Shown here: positions 1 through 10,913 of the stretch, in pieces
How positions within the stretch are numbered: position 1 is the first letter of the stretch
Layout of the letters: each line of letters opens with the position of its first letter
Assembly: GCF_001461695.1 (NCBI RefSeq)
Contig: NZ_AUTC01000077.1
Coordinates: forward strand, 1 to 64,000
Direction of reading: 5' to 3'
DNA from: Sinorhizobium fredii USDA 205
GTDB taxonomy: Bacteria; Pseudomonadota; Alphaproteobacteria; Rhizobiales; Rhizobiaceae
Length of the DNA stretch: 64,000 nucleotides
Position numbers and translations under genes: made by a program
The notes under the pieces: model-generated
Seen by the model: the letters and a program-made list of their open reading frames with translations, nothing else
Database searches by the model: none
Told to the model about the DNA's origin: nothing

Positions 1-338
1 TTACCGCCGCCACCGCCGCCGCCGCCGCCGCCGCCGTTACCGCCGCCTCCATTCCCACCCGTGACTCCGTTGGTGGATGTCGTGGAAAAGACGTTGCGAA
101 TCAGCGCCGTGGACAGCGGAGGGCATTGCTCTATTTGCCCGGCGGTGAGGATCTGATCTCTGTTCTGCGCAATGCAGCAGAGCTGATAGTTCGCCTCTGT
201 CAACGGACTGCACTGGTCAGCCGTTAGGATGGGCCGTTCGGCTTCCTGGCCTCGTGCCGGGATCGTAGCCGATGCTAAAAAGCCGGCCGACATCAGCGCC
301 AGGCCGGTACTCGTGAGAAGTGCATAGGTGGCCTTCAT
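1..338 (-). CDS. Small secreted Gly-rich protein, 3' end cut by window edge
   Basis: Reading from the ATG at 338, about 112 codons are open and no stop is reached before the window edge, so the gene is partial. The N-terminus looks like a Sec signal peptide: Lys2, a hydrophobic stretch, then Ala-rich residues to about position 30. The mature part has four cysteines, including a Cys-Cys pair, and ends in a run of Gly broken by Asn, encoded by GGC repeats. AGGGAG lies 6 bases before the ATG. I do not recognise a family. The Cys core plus Gly tail suggests a small exported or surface protein, which is inference. Confidence 0.6.
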   Translation of the reverse strand, partial: MKATYALLTSTGLALMSAGFLASATIPARGQEAERPILTADQCSPLTEANYQLCCIAQNRDQILTAGQIEQCPPLSTALIRNVFSTTSTNGVTGGNGGGGNGGGGGGGGGGG

Positions 339-631
339 TTAAATCTCCCTAATTTAGTAAAGGCTTAAATGCAGTTCCGGCGGGAAATGTTCCCTACAAA
401 ATTAGGGGTTTTGTCGGATCTGCGAGCTAAAAATCCCCGCGTGGCCGTTAAAAATTTGTGGTAACCGCGCGCGGTTGCGGGTTTCTCACGTTGAGCCGGT
501 GATCGCCCGGATGAAGTTGATTTCGGCCAGCAGGGACTAACTTCGATCGAGAGCAGAAAGGGCGTGTGCGGTGCGCTGATCCAAAGGCCGTAAAGGGCTT
601 GATGCTGCTGGAGATGCGGCGACGGAAAGCT

Positions 632-3721
<3,090 letters not shown>

Positions 3722-3976
3722 GGCGGGGAATATGGAGAGAGTCAGTCCGAAAGGAAAGGGGGAATGAGTACAAAAGGGAAACGGCCGGCGTGGATTTTCG
3801 GTCTTCCCGGACCAACCTCCGGCCAGCAGCAACGGGGCTGCGCCGGCCGTTGCTTTTCGATTACAGGGTTATGTCGACGATGAATGGACTGCGGGTCGCG
3901 CGGCATGGAGAGGCTTGAAACGGCGGGTGTGGCCGGATCATCCTCGGACACTGATTCGCGTTCTCCCGAGGTCTTC

Positions 3977-4330
3977 ATGTCCCTTGCCATCAATCCCGCC
4001 TATGTCTGGCCGGTTGTGCTGCTGCTCGCTTCCAATGTCTTCATGACCTTCGCCTGGTACGGCCACCTGAAGTTCACCTCCTCGCCGCTCTATATCGTCA
4101 TCGTCGCGAGCTGGGGCATCGCCTTCTTCGAGTATTGGCTCGCCGTCCCGGCCAATCGCATCGGCCATTCCGTCTATTCGGCGGCGCAGTTGAAAACGAT
4201 GCAAGAGGTGATCACGCTCAGCGTCTTCATCATCTTCTCGGTCTTCTGGCTGAAGGAGCCGCTCGGCTGGCATCAACTGATCGGCTTCGCGCTGATCGCG
4301 CTCGGAGCATCGTTCATCTTCAAGGGATGA
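3977..4330 (+). CDS. DUF486 / DMT-superfamily small membrane protein
   Basis: A 117-residue protein with four predicted membrane helices: VWPVVLLLASNVFMTFAWY, the segment around IVIVASWGIAFFEY, VITLSVFIIFSVFW, and LIGFALIALGASFIF. This matches the DUF486 family of the drug/metabolite transporter superfamily; the substrate is unknown. The ATG at 3977 was chosen because GAGGT sits 7 bases upstream and the N-terminus then matches the family length. The frame is open back to 3884 but that part is low-quality sequence. It is transcribed divergently from uvrB and appears monocistronic. Confidence 0.85.
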   Translation: MSLAINPAYVWPVVLLLASNVFMTFAWYGHLKFTSSPLYIVIVASWGIAFFEYWLAVPANRIGHSVYSAAQLKTMQEVITLSVFIIFSVFWLKEPLGWHQLIGFALIALGASFIFKG

Positions 4331-4344
4331 AGGTCTTCGCTCGG

Positions 4345-4410
4345 GGTGCCCCTCATCCGGCTGCCGCGACCTTCCCTCCGCATGCGGGGCGAAGGGGTAG
4401 GCCGCGCCCC
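4345..4410. repeat. Rhizobial CCCTCATCCGG-type intergenic repeat
   Basis: The stretch CCCCTCATCCGGCTGCCG, followed by a CTTCCCTCCGC/CGGGGCGAAGG hairpin, lies between the convergent 3' ends of the DUF486 gene and the 4413 membrane gene. I recognise this wording as a repeat scattered between genes in many Rhizobiaceae. The loop is ATG and the stem has a few mismatches. It may act as a bidirectional transcription end. Confidence 0.55.
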
Positions 4411-4412
4411 AC

Positions 4413-5003
4413 TCAATCCAGCAGGTCGAAGGCGCGGTACATCCAGGCCAGTTGATAGAGCAGGCCGCCCACCAGAAAGACGGCATGGAACCGGCGGTTC
4501 GGCGTGAGCGCAGCGACGATGCAGAGCGCTATGTAGGCCGCGTTACGCAGCGGATACTCGATGCCGAAGGACTCGAAATAAGCCTTTCCCTTCACCGCCG
4601 TGTCGATCAGGTCGACGATGAAGGCGAGGGCGAGGAAGCCGAAGAACCAGGCGCGGCGCGACATGAAATAGTGCTCGTAGCCGCTGTAGTCCTCCAGCGA
4701 CGTGGGGAAAAGCAGCACGCACAGGAAGAAGAAGACGCAGGCGTAGAGGATAACGAAGAGATAGACGGTGACGTCGATCACCGGCAGCGCGTGCAGGTGG
4801 TACTCCCACCACCAGAAATGCACGAGGAAAACGAACAGGAACAGCACCCAGCCGAGATGGATCCAGTACACTTTCGTCTTGCCGGGGTGCTGTATGAAGA
4901 GCGCCACGCCGCTCAGCAGCCGCGCCAGGCTGAGGCTGATGATCATGCCCATCACGACGCGGATATGGGAGAAGATCGCCGGATCCGGCGCGGGCGAGTC
5001 CAT
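4413..5003 (-). CDS. Hypothetical multi-pass membrane protein
   Basis: A 196-residue protein with about six hydrophobic segments and aromatic-rich helices such as VLFLFVFLVHFWWWEY and LFVILYACVFFFLCVLLF. Charged residues are confined to short loops. I do not recognise a named family. It starts 9 bases after the stop of the upstream acyl-CoA thioesterase gene on the same strand, so the two probably share a transcript. The ATG at 5003 is the first in frame. Confidence 0.7.
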   Translation of the reverse strand: MDSPAPDPAIFSHIRVVMGMIISLSLARLLSGVALFIQHPGKTKVYWIHLGWVLFLFVFLVHFWWWEYHLHALPVIDVTVYLFVILYACVFFFLCVLLFPTSLEDYSGYEHYFMSRRAWFFGFLALAFIVDLIDTAVKGKAYFESFGIEYPLRNAAYIALCIVAALTPNRRFHAVFLVGGLLYQLAWMYRAFDLLD

Positions 5004-5012
5004 GGGTTGCCG

Positions 5013-5399
5013 CTATTCCGCCGGCACGGGTGTCGGCTTGCCGCTGCTGTCGAGCGCCACCATCACGAAAATGGCGTCGGTGACCTTCTCCATCACATGC
5101 GAGAGATAGCGCTGCGCCCAGGCCTCGACCTTGAGCGTCATCGAGGTGCGCCCGACTGTGACGATGTCCGTATAGATGCACAGCGTGTCGCCGATCTTCA
5201 CCGGCAGGGCGAACGCCATTTCCTTCACCGCGGCGGTCACGACGCGGCCCCTGGCGCGTTCGGCGGCCCGGATGCCGCAGGAAAGGTCCATCTGCGCCAT
5301 CACCCATCCGCCGAATATATCGCCGGCGGCATTGGCATCGCGCGGCATCGCCAGCGTGCGCAAGGTTAGCTCGCCATTCGGCTTGATCACTGCATTCAT
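5013..5399 (-). CDS. Acyl-CoA thioesterase, hotdog fold (YciA-like)
   Basis: A 128-residue single-hotdog-domain protein. MPRDANAAGDIFGGWVM is the YciA/BACH signature that carries the catalytic Asp and the helix-capping Gly residues, and TDIVTVGRTSMTLKVEAW is the following beta region. Such enzymes hydrolyse acyl-CoAs in the cytosol and help keep the CoA pool free. The length is typical. It is first in a two-gene unit with the membrane protein at 4413-5003. Substrate chain length cannot be read from sequence. Confidence 0.88.
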   Translation of the reverse strand: MNAVIKPNGELTLRTLAMPRDANAAGDIFGGWVMAQMDLSCGIRAAERARGRVVTAAVKEMAFALPVKIGDTLCIYTDIVTVGRTSMTLKVEAWAQRYLSHVMEKVTDAIFVMVALDSSGKPTPVPAE

Positions 5400-5602
5400 G
5401 CGGCCCGTCTCCCATTGTCGGCAAAAGGTTTAGCCCATGGCGGGTATCGGAAAAAGAGGGTCTCACCAAATCTCGCCACCTGTTCGGCGCCCGCCATGGT
5501 TGCCGATTCATTAAGGATCGACCGTAAAATCTAGCGAAGCATTTGTTAGGAGCTTCGCAAATACCTGTCCTTATCCTGCAAGCCACTGAGAGGGAGGCTG
5601 GG

Positions 5603-7411
5603 ATGAGACGATTTCGGATTTCGGCGCGGCTTTACGCGCTGGTGGCATTTGCGTTGTTGGTGATGGCGGCGGCATTGACCTTCGGCCTGATCCAGGCGCA
5701 GGACAAGCTCGTCGCCGAGCGTAAGGCGATGCTTTCGGCAATGAACGAGAACGCCGTTACGGTGTTCGAGGCCTATCACAAGCAGGAAGAGGCCGGGACG
5801 CTGCCGCGCGAGGAGGCGCAGAAGCGTGCCTTGGAAGCGATCAAGGCGATGCGCTACCAGGACAGTGGCTACTTCTGGGTCAACGACATGCAGCCGACGA
5901 TGGTGATGCATCCGATCAAGCCGGAACTGGACGGCAAGGATCTTTCCCAGAACAAGGATCCCAACGGGAAATTCCTGTTCGTCGAATTCGTCAAGACGGT
6001 GCAGGCTGAGGGCAGGGGCTTCGTCGACTACTACTGGCCGAAACCCGGCGCCGAGGAACCGGTGCTGAAATATTCGCATGTGGCCGGCTTCAAGCCCTGG
6101 GGCTGGGTCGTCGGCACCGGCGTCTATGCCGACGACCTCGCGGCAATGTTCCGCGAGCGCGCCTGGCAGGTGGGCGGCATTCTTGCCGCGGCCGCGCTGG
6201 CGATCCTGATGGCGGCGCTGGCGATCGTCCGCAGCGTCGTGCGGCCGGTGGAACGGCTGAAGGTCTCGATGCAGGCGATTGCCGACGAGGACGTTTCCTC
6301 GGAGGTTCCTGAAACGGACCGCGCCGACGAGATCGGCCAGATGGCCAAGGTTCTGCTGGTGCTGCGGGATTCCGTGAAGGAGCGCCTGGAACTGCGATCA
6401 CGCGAAGACGAGCAGCAGGATCGGCTGAACGCCGAGCGGCGCGGCAATGAGGAACTGCAGCGCTCGACCGCGGCCGCCCAGGCTGAGGCGATGGAAGCGC
6501 TCGGCGCCGCGCTGGAGCGGCTGGCAAGCGGCGATCTGACGGCCGAGGTCGGCCGCATCGCGCCGGAATACGGCAAGCTCAAGCACGACTTCAATACCGC
6601 CGTCGCCGCGCTTCGCGATGTGATCGGGGCGATCTCGCAATCGACGGAGGTCGTGCACGGCAGTGCCGGCGACATTTCCGAGGCGGCGAACAATCTGGCA
6701 CGGCGGACGGAGCAACAGGCCGCCGCCCTGGAAGAAACCGCCGCGGCGCTCGACGAGATCACGTCGACCGTGCGCCACGCCTCGGACCGCGCCGTCGAGG
6801 CGCGCGACATGGTCAACGAGACCAAGGCAAGTGCCGCGAAATCGGGCGGCATCGTCCGCAACGCGATCGATGCCATGGGGCGTATCGAGGATTCTTCGAG
6901 CCGCATCAGCCAGATCATCGGCGTCATCGACGAAATCGCCTTCCAGACCAACCTGCTGGCGCTGAACGCCGGCGTGGAAGCGGCGCGGGCAGGCGAGGCG
7001 GGACGCGGCTTTGCGGTCGTCGCCCAGGAAGTCCGCGAGCTTGCGCAACGTTCGGCTGGAGCTGCGAAGGAGATCAAGGGTCTGATCGGCACATCGGTCA
7101 AGGAAGTCGGCGCGGGGGTCGAGCTCGTCCGCTCAACGGGCGACGCCCTGATGGAGATCGAGGCGCTCGTCAACCAGGTGAACGAACAGGTTGCCTCGAT
7201 CGCCACCGCGGCGCGGGAACAGGCGACGGGCCTCCAGGAGGTCAACACGGCCGTCAACAGCATGGACCAGATGACGCAGCAGAACGCGGCGATGGTCGAG
7301 GAAACGACGGCCGCGAGCCAGGTATTGGCCCAGGAAAGCCGCGAGTTGAAGTCGCTGCTCGAGAAGTTCCGCTTGCGGGACGGGCAAGCGGCGTATGGCC
7401 GGGCGGCCTAA
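5603..7411 (+). CDS. Methyl-accepting chemotaxis protein with sCache_2 sensor
   Basis: A 602-residue chemoreceptor. TM1 is at about 10-31, a periplasmic single-Cache (sCache_2-like) sensor at 35-185 with the DSGYFWVND and [12 protein letters not shown] motifs, TM2 at 191-209, then HAMP and a second HAMP-like helix. The signalling hairpin tip reads [24 protein letters not shown]. It has no C-terminal CheR-tethering pentapeptide. sCache_2 receptors often bind small carboxylates; S. meliloti McpV is such a receptor and a possible counterpart, which is inference. The ATG at 5603 has GAGGGAGG upstream; an open frame to 5543 precedes it. A strong terminator follows. Confidence 0.93.
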   Translation: MRRFRISARLYALVAFALLVMAAALTFGLIQAQDKLVAERKAMLSAMNENAVTVFEAYHKQEEAGTLPREEAQKRALEAIKAMRYQDSGYFWVNDMQPTMVMHPIKPELDGKDLSQNKDPNGKFLFVEFVKTVQAEGRGFVDYYWPKPGAEEPVLKYSHVAGFKPWGWVVGTGVYADDLAAMFRERAWQVGGILAAAALAILMAALAIVRSVVRPVERLKVSMQAIADEDVSSEVPETDRADEIGQMAKVLLVLRDSVKERLELRSREDEQQDRLNAERRGNEELQRSTAAAQAEAMEALGAALERLASGDLTAEVGRIAPEYGKLKHDFNTAVAALRDVIGAISQSTEVVHGSAGDISEAANNLARRTEQQAAALEETAAALDEITSTVRHASDRAVEARDMVNETKASAAKSGGIVRNAIDAMGRIEDSSSRISQIIGVIDEIAFQTNLLALNAGVEAARAGEAGRGFAVVAQEVRELAQRSAGAAKEIKGLIGTSVKEVGAGVELVRSTGDALMEIEALVNQVNEQVASIATAAREQATGLQEVNTAVNSMDQMTQQNAAMVEETTAASQVLAQESRELKSLLEKFRLRDGQAAYGRAA

Positions 7412-7445
7412 AGCATCAACAAAAGAGAAGTGCAGTTGCAGGACT

Positions 7446-7480
7446 GACCCGCGTTCGAAAGGGCGCGGGTCCTTTTGTTT
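7446..7480 (+). terminator. Rho-independent terminator after the chemoreceptor
   Basis: GACCCGCG at 7446-7453 pairs with CGCGGGTC at 7464-7471, followed by CTTTTGTTT. It lies 35 bases after the chemoreceptor stop. Confidence 0.8.
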
Positions 7481-7619
7481 CGACTCGCTTCCTATCGCCA
7501 GTTGTATGAAAGTGATCCGGTTCGCGGATCTTGACCGCGCTGTCCATTCCAGGTGAGATCGCGCCGGGAGAGGGCGGCTGCGCAGCCGCCCGGGCGCAGC
7601 ATCACCGCGGAGGATTTCC

Positions 7620-8165
7620 ATGTCGCTTCTCAGGCTATTGATCTCGCGGCCATCCGCTGCGGTCTTGATGGTGATCGGCCTTCTTTCCGCCTGCACGGTC
7701 GTCGTCGACGAGCGCCCCGGCCCCGCGCCGATCCGGCCGCCGCAAATGTGCACGATGGAGTTCGCACCGGTCTGCGGCGAACGCGGCAACCGGCTCAGAA
7801 CCTTCCCCAACGCCTGCAATGCGCGCGCCGACGGGTTCCGCGTCCTGCACCGCGGCGAATGCCGGCCGGATGTGCGTCCGCCGGTGGAGCAGGCCTGCAG
7901 CCGCCAATACGCGCCGGTCTGCGGCCAGCGCGGCCGGCAGAGGCGGACATTTCCGAATGCCTGCGAGGCGCGCGCCGACGGGTTCCGGGTGGTCGGATCG
8001 GGCGAATGCCGTCGCAGCGATGATCCCGCGCCGCCGCAGCAGTTTTGCACGCGGGAATATGCTCCGGTGTGCGGCCAGCGCGGCGCACGGCTCACGACCT
8101 TCCCGAACGCCTGCGAGGCCGGCGCGGCCGGTTTCCGGATTGTCCACCGAGGCGAGTGCGGCTGA
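7620..8165 (+). CDS. Lipoprotein with three Kazal-type inhibitor domains
   Basis: A 181-residue predicted lipoprotein: signal peptide, then lipobox LSAC at about residues 22-25. Three tandem copies of a Kazal-like unit follow, each built as C-x7-C-G..TFPNAC..G-x-C (APVCG and TFPNAC are conserved in all). Kazal domains inhibit serine proteases by presenting a loop after the second cysteine. Each unit here has four cysteines rather than the classical six, so the C1-C5 bridge is missing. The three units differ in their loop residues (TMEFAPV, SRQYAPV, TREYAPV). GCGGAGGA precedes the ATG. A role against host or self proteases in the envelope is inference. Confidence 0.82.
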   Translation: MSLLRLLISRPSAAVLMVIGLLSACTVVVDERPGPAPIRPPQMCTMEFAPVCGERGNRLRTFPNACNARADGFRVLHRGECRPDVRPPVEQACSRQYAPVCGQRGRQRRTFPNACEARADGFRVVGSGECRRSDDPAPPQQFCTREYAPVCGQRGARLTTFPNACEAGAAGFRIVHRGECG

Positions 8166-8363
8166 CATAGGGTCGCCGAGCCAGAGGCTTGTGCCAGTGC
8201 GGGCCACTTTTGGTCGCGGGCAAAGCTTCATTAACCACGTTTGCCTATAGTGCGGCTTGAACCCGACTTTTTCGGCCGCCTGCCTGCTTGGCGACATAGC
8301 GGCACGTCACGTTTCGATTGTGGGCAGGCGGTGGCTTTGTCATGGACGAAGGCGGCAATTGGT

Positions 8364-9590
8364 ATGGCGTATGTTTCTCTTCTCCATCGACCGTTGACGG
8401 CGCTGCTGCTGTCCATTCCGCTTGTGGCCTGTAGCACGGACGTACTTTCGCCACCGGCCAGGATCGATGCTGCGTCCCGTGTCGGCGCCATCAGGCCGAG
8501 CCGCGTCGTTGCCAATCCGCAACAACAGGCGGCCGCCTATCCGTCGGAAGAGCCGGTATCGACGTTCAGCGACAGGACCGCTGGCGCCGCCGACCCGCAA
8601 GGCAGCCTGCCGATGATCGACAGCCAGCCGGAGATGGCTGAGACCCAAGTCGCAAGCGCCGGTCCGATGACGGTTCCTCCCGAAGGCGTCAACATGGATG
8701 CGATGCTCGGCGTCGAGCCGGTCGTCGGCCTGGCGCAGGAGCAGGCCGGTGACATCGCCGAAGGCAACACCGCCCAGCCGGTCGTCGGCGGTATTGGCGA
8801 GGACAACGTGCGTCAGCTCGGCGGCCCGGCCGAGCCGGAGCCTGTTTCGGAAGCTAGTCCGGGTTACGATCCCGATCTGCCGCCGCTGTCGCCCGAGCAG
8901 ATTTCCGCGGAAGAAGTGAAGAGGGCGCGACCCGTCGAGCCGCAGCGAACCATTCGGCGCGCCGAGGAGCCGCAGCAGGTCGCCTTCCTGCCGCGCGCCC
9001 GCAATCCGCTGTCGACGCCTGAATACACCGGCGAAATGCCGCGCTCGGAGATCGCCTGCCGCCAGCGCCTGCAGAAGCTCGGCGTCACCTTCCGCGACGT
9101 GCCGCGCATTTATAACGGTCCGTCGTGCGGCATCGACTACCCGGTCGAGATCAGCGGCCTTTCCGGCAATATTGCCGTCAAGCCTGCGGTGAAGCTCAAT
9201 TGCCAGGTGACCGAAGCCTTCGCCAAATGGGTGAAATACGAGCTCGCGCCGTCCTCGCGCTATCGCTACTGGTCCGGCGTCAAGACGATCAAGCCGCTCG
9301 GCGGCTATTCCTGCCGGACGATGAACTCGCGCCGCGGCAATCCGATGTCGGAACACGCACGCGGCAATGCTATCGACGTCGGCAAATTCGTGTTGAAGAA
9401 CGGCAAGGAGATCGACGTGCGCCGAAAGGGCTTCTTCGCCTTCCGGGAGCGCGGGCTGTTGAAGGCGGTGCGCGCCGACAGCTGCAAATATTTCCACACC
9501 GTGCTCGGCCCCGGCAGCGACCCCTACCACAAGGACCATTTCCACTTCGACCTCAGGACCCGGAAGTCCGGCTACCGCCATTGCGACTAA
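8364..9590 (+). CDS. Extensin-like LAS-fold peptidase lipoprotein
   Basis: A 408-residue protein. Signal peptide with lipobox LVAC (about residues 20-23), then a Pro/Glu-rich linker to about 270, then an extensin-like C-terminal domain. The end resembles the LAS (MepA/VanY) metallopeptidase fold: EHARGNAIDVGKF supplies His and Asp zinc ligands and KDHFHFDLR the last His. A peptidoglycan-cleaving role in the envelope is expected from family but not proven. The ATG at 8364 was preferred over the frame start at 8241 because it gives the signal peptide. The stop codon overlaps a repeat arm. Confidence 0.85.
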   Translation: MAYVSLLHRPLTALLLSIPLVACSTDVLSPPARIDAASRVGAIRPSRVVANPQQQAAAYPSEEPVSTFSDRTAGAADPQGSLPMIDSQPEMAETQVASAGPMTVPPEGVNMDAMLGVEPVVGLAQEQAGDIAEGNTAQPVVGGIGEDNVRQLGGPAEPEPVSEASPGYDPDLPPLSPEQISAEEVKRARPVEPQRTIRRAEEPQQVAFLPRARNPLSTPEYTGEMPRSEIACRQRLQKLGVTFRDVPRIYNGPSCGIDYPVEISGLSGNIAVKPAVKLNCQVTEAFAKWVKYELAPSSRYRYWSGVKTIKPLGGYSCRTMNSRRGNPMSEHARGNAIDVGKFVLKNGKEIDVRRKGFFAFRERGLLKAVRADSCKYFHTVLGPGSDPYHKDHFHFDLRTRKSGYRHCD

Positions 9591-9690
9591 AGCGCGTCGC
9601 ATTCAAACGTATTCACGCGGCGCGCTTTAGCTTCTTGTCTTTGTGCATGTCGTCATCCCAAAACCGCTGCACACTTTTGGGCGACATGCA
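9587..9690. repeat. Composite intergenic palindromic repeat
   Basis: Two palindromes lie side by side. CTAAAGCGCG (9587-9596) pairs with CGCGCTTTAG (9621-9630). TGCATGTCG (9644-9652) plus CCCAAAA (9657-9663) pairs with TTTTGGG (9675-9681) plus CGACATGCA (9682-9690), a 16-pair stem with a 4-base bulge. The second wording is familiar to me from intergenic repeats of Rhizobiales. The first arm contains the TAA stop of the extensin-like gene. Confidence 0.65.
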
Positions 9691-9707
9691 TTGGCGGCAA
9701 GGCGCGC

Positions 9708-9785
9708 AAAAAAAGAGGCCGGCGGGGGCCGGCCAAAAACGACCGGAGGATAGGGGAGGCTCCGGCGTGCAAATCACGAGAGCGG
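9708..9785 (-). ncRNA. Candidate trans-acting sRNA (suhB/MmgR-like)
   Basis: On the minus strand a 5-bp hairpin CCGGA..TCCGG (9743-9765) presents a 13-base loop containing CCUCCCC. It is followed by a strong terminator, GGCCGGC/GCCGGCC (9717-9734), and seven U residues (9708-9714). There is no minus-strand gene just upstream, so the terminator needs another transcript. A pyrimidine loop complementary to ribosome-binding sites plus a terminal hairpin is the architecture of alphaproteobacterial sRNAs such as the suhB/MmgR (alpha-r8) family of about 77 nt. The 5' end near 9785 is a guess based on that size. Confidence 0.55.
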
Positions 9786-9899
9786 GGTTGCTCAACGCCT
9801 CTTGAAGGTGATTGAAAAGCATCACCGTTTCATGACAGTGATGGGGCTCATCCCCATCGGCAGAATCTGTTGCCGGCCTTCAGCAAGATCGGGTTTTCC

Positions 9900-10721
9900 A
9901 TGCCGCCGCTCTCGGAACTGATGATGTTTGCCCTGGCGCTGGCCGCGGCCGGTGTCGTGTCCGGCGTACTTGCCGGCCTCTTCGGCGTCGGCGGCGGCGC
10001 CATCCTTGTGCCGGTCTTCTTTCAGGTCTTCGGGCTCCTCGGTGTCGACGACGCGGAGCGGATGCATCTGTCGGTGGGCACCTCAACGGCAATCATCGTG
10101 CCGACATCGGTGCGTTCCTTCCTGCTGCACTACCGGCGCGGCGTCGTCGACACGGCCCTGCTACGCAATTGGATCCTCGCCATTCCGCTCGGCGCCATCC
10201 TGGCCACCGTGATCGCGGCCTATGTCAGCAGCGAAACCTTGCGGCTTGTCTTCGCCGCCATCGCGCTCGCGGTGGCATTGCGGATGATCTTCAACCGCGC
10301 GACCTGGCGCCTTGGCACCGAGCTTCCGAAGAATCCGATCAGGTGGCTCGTCGGCGTAGTGATCGGCGTTTTGTCCGGCCTGATGGGCGTTGGAGGCGGC
10401 GTGCTCAACAATACGTTCATGACGCTCTACAACCGGCCGATCCACCAGGCGATCGCGACGTCCTCCGGCGTCGGCGTGCTGATCTCGATCCCCGGGCTGT
10501 TCGGTTACATCTGGGCCGGCTGGGGCGAACCCGGTCTGCCGCCGCTTTCGACCGGTTTCGTCAACTGGATCGCGGTTGGCTTGATCATTCCGGTCTCGTT
10601 GCTGGTGGCTCCGCTCGGCGTGCGCCTGGCGCATGCAATGGACAGGCGGCAGCTCGAGGCGGGCTTCGGTATCTTCATGATCTTGATAGCCTTGCGCTTC
10701 CTCTACAGCCTCTACGGCTAG
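9900..10721 (+). CDS. TSUP/TauE-like sulfite exporter family permease
   Basis: A 273-residue membrane protein of the TSUP (TauE/SafE) family. It has about eight helices and two Gly-rich repeats, GLFGVGGGAILVP near the N-terminus and GLMGVGGGVLNN in the middle, the usual duplicated motif. TauE-like proteins move sulfite or related sulfur anions out of the cell. The next genes encode Blh, BigR and YeeE/YedE-type transporters, so export of sulfite produced from sulfide is a reasonable inference. The ATG at 9900 was chosen over a TTG at 9870. The gene is separated from blh by 192 bases and may have its own promoter. Confidence 0.85.
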   Translation: MPPLSELMMFALALAAAGVVSGVLAGLFGVGGGAILVPVFFQVFGLLGVDDAERMHLSVGTSTAIIVPTSVRSFLLHYRRGVVDTALLRNWILAIPLGAILATVIAAYVSSETLRLVFAAIALAVALRMIFNRATWRLGTELPKNPIRWLVGVVIGVLSGLMGVGGGVLNNTFMTLYNRPIHQAIATSSGVGVLISIPGLFGYIWAGWGEPGLPPLSTGFVNWIAVGLIIPVSLLVAPLGVRLAHAMDRRQLEAGFGIFMILIALRFLYSLYG

Positions 10722-10868
10722 CCCGGAATCGAGCCTGATAATCGCATTCCGGCCACCCGAAATTGGATGCCCCTTCGCATTGCGGCTGTGCGATAATCCG
10801 TCTCTCCGAGGTCTTTGAAGCGCGCGACGTGAGATTGACGTCGCCCGAGTAACTTGTTCGGCCGGACG

Positions 10869-10896
10869 ATATATATTATATTTAAATGTATATTGA
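10869..10896. promoter_or_regulatory. AT-only tract, candidate BigR operator/promoter
   Basis: This 28-base tract has only two G/C bases and sits 17 bases before the blh start in otherwise GC-rich DNA. It centres on ATTTAAAT and is partly palindromic outside that. BigR repressors are known to bind AT-rich palindromes in front of their operon. The exact operator is inferred from position and composition. Confidence 0.45.
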
Positions 10897-10913
10897 TGAA
10901 TTGGGAGGCAACG

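Noticed and set aside
3829..3858. GCAACGG/CCGTTGC hairpin followed by TTTTCG, terminator-like
   Set aside because: It lies upstream of uvrB and the DUF486 gene with no plus-strand gene before it; likely a chance or leader hairpin.
9613..9825. 70-codon minus-strand frame between the extensin-like and TauE-like genes
   Set aside because: It runs through both a repeat palindrome and the sRNA terminator hairpin, and has no homology-like motif.
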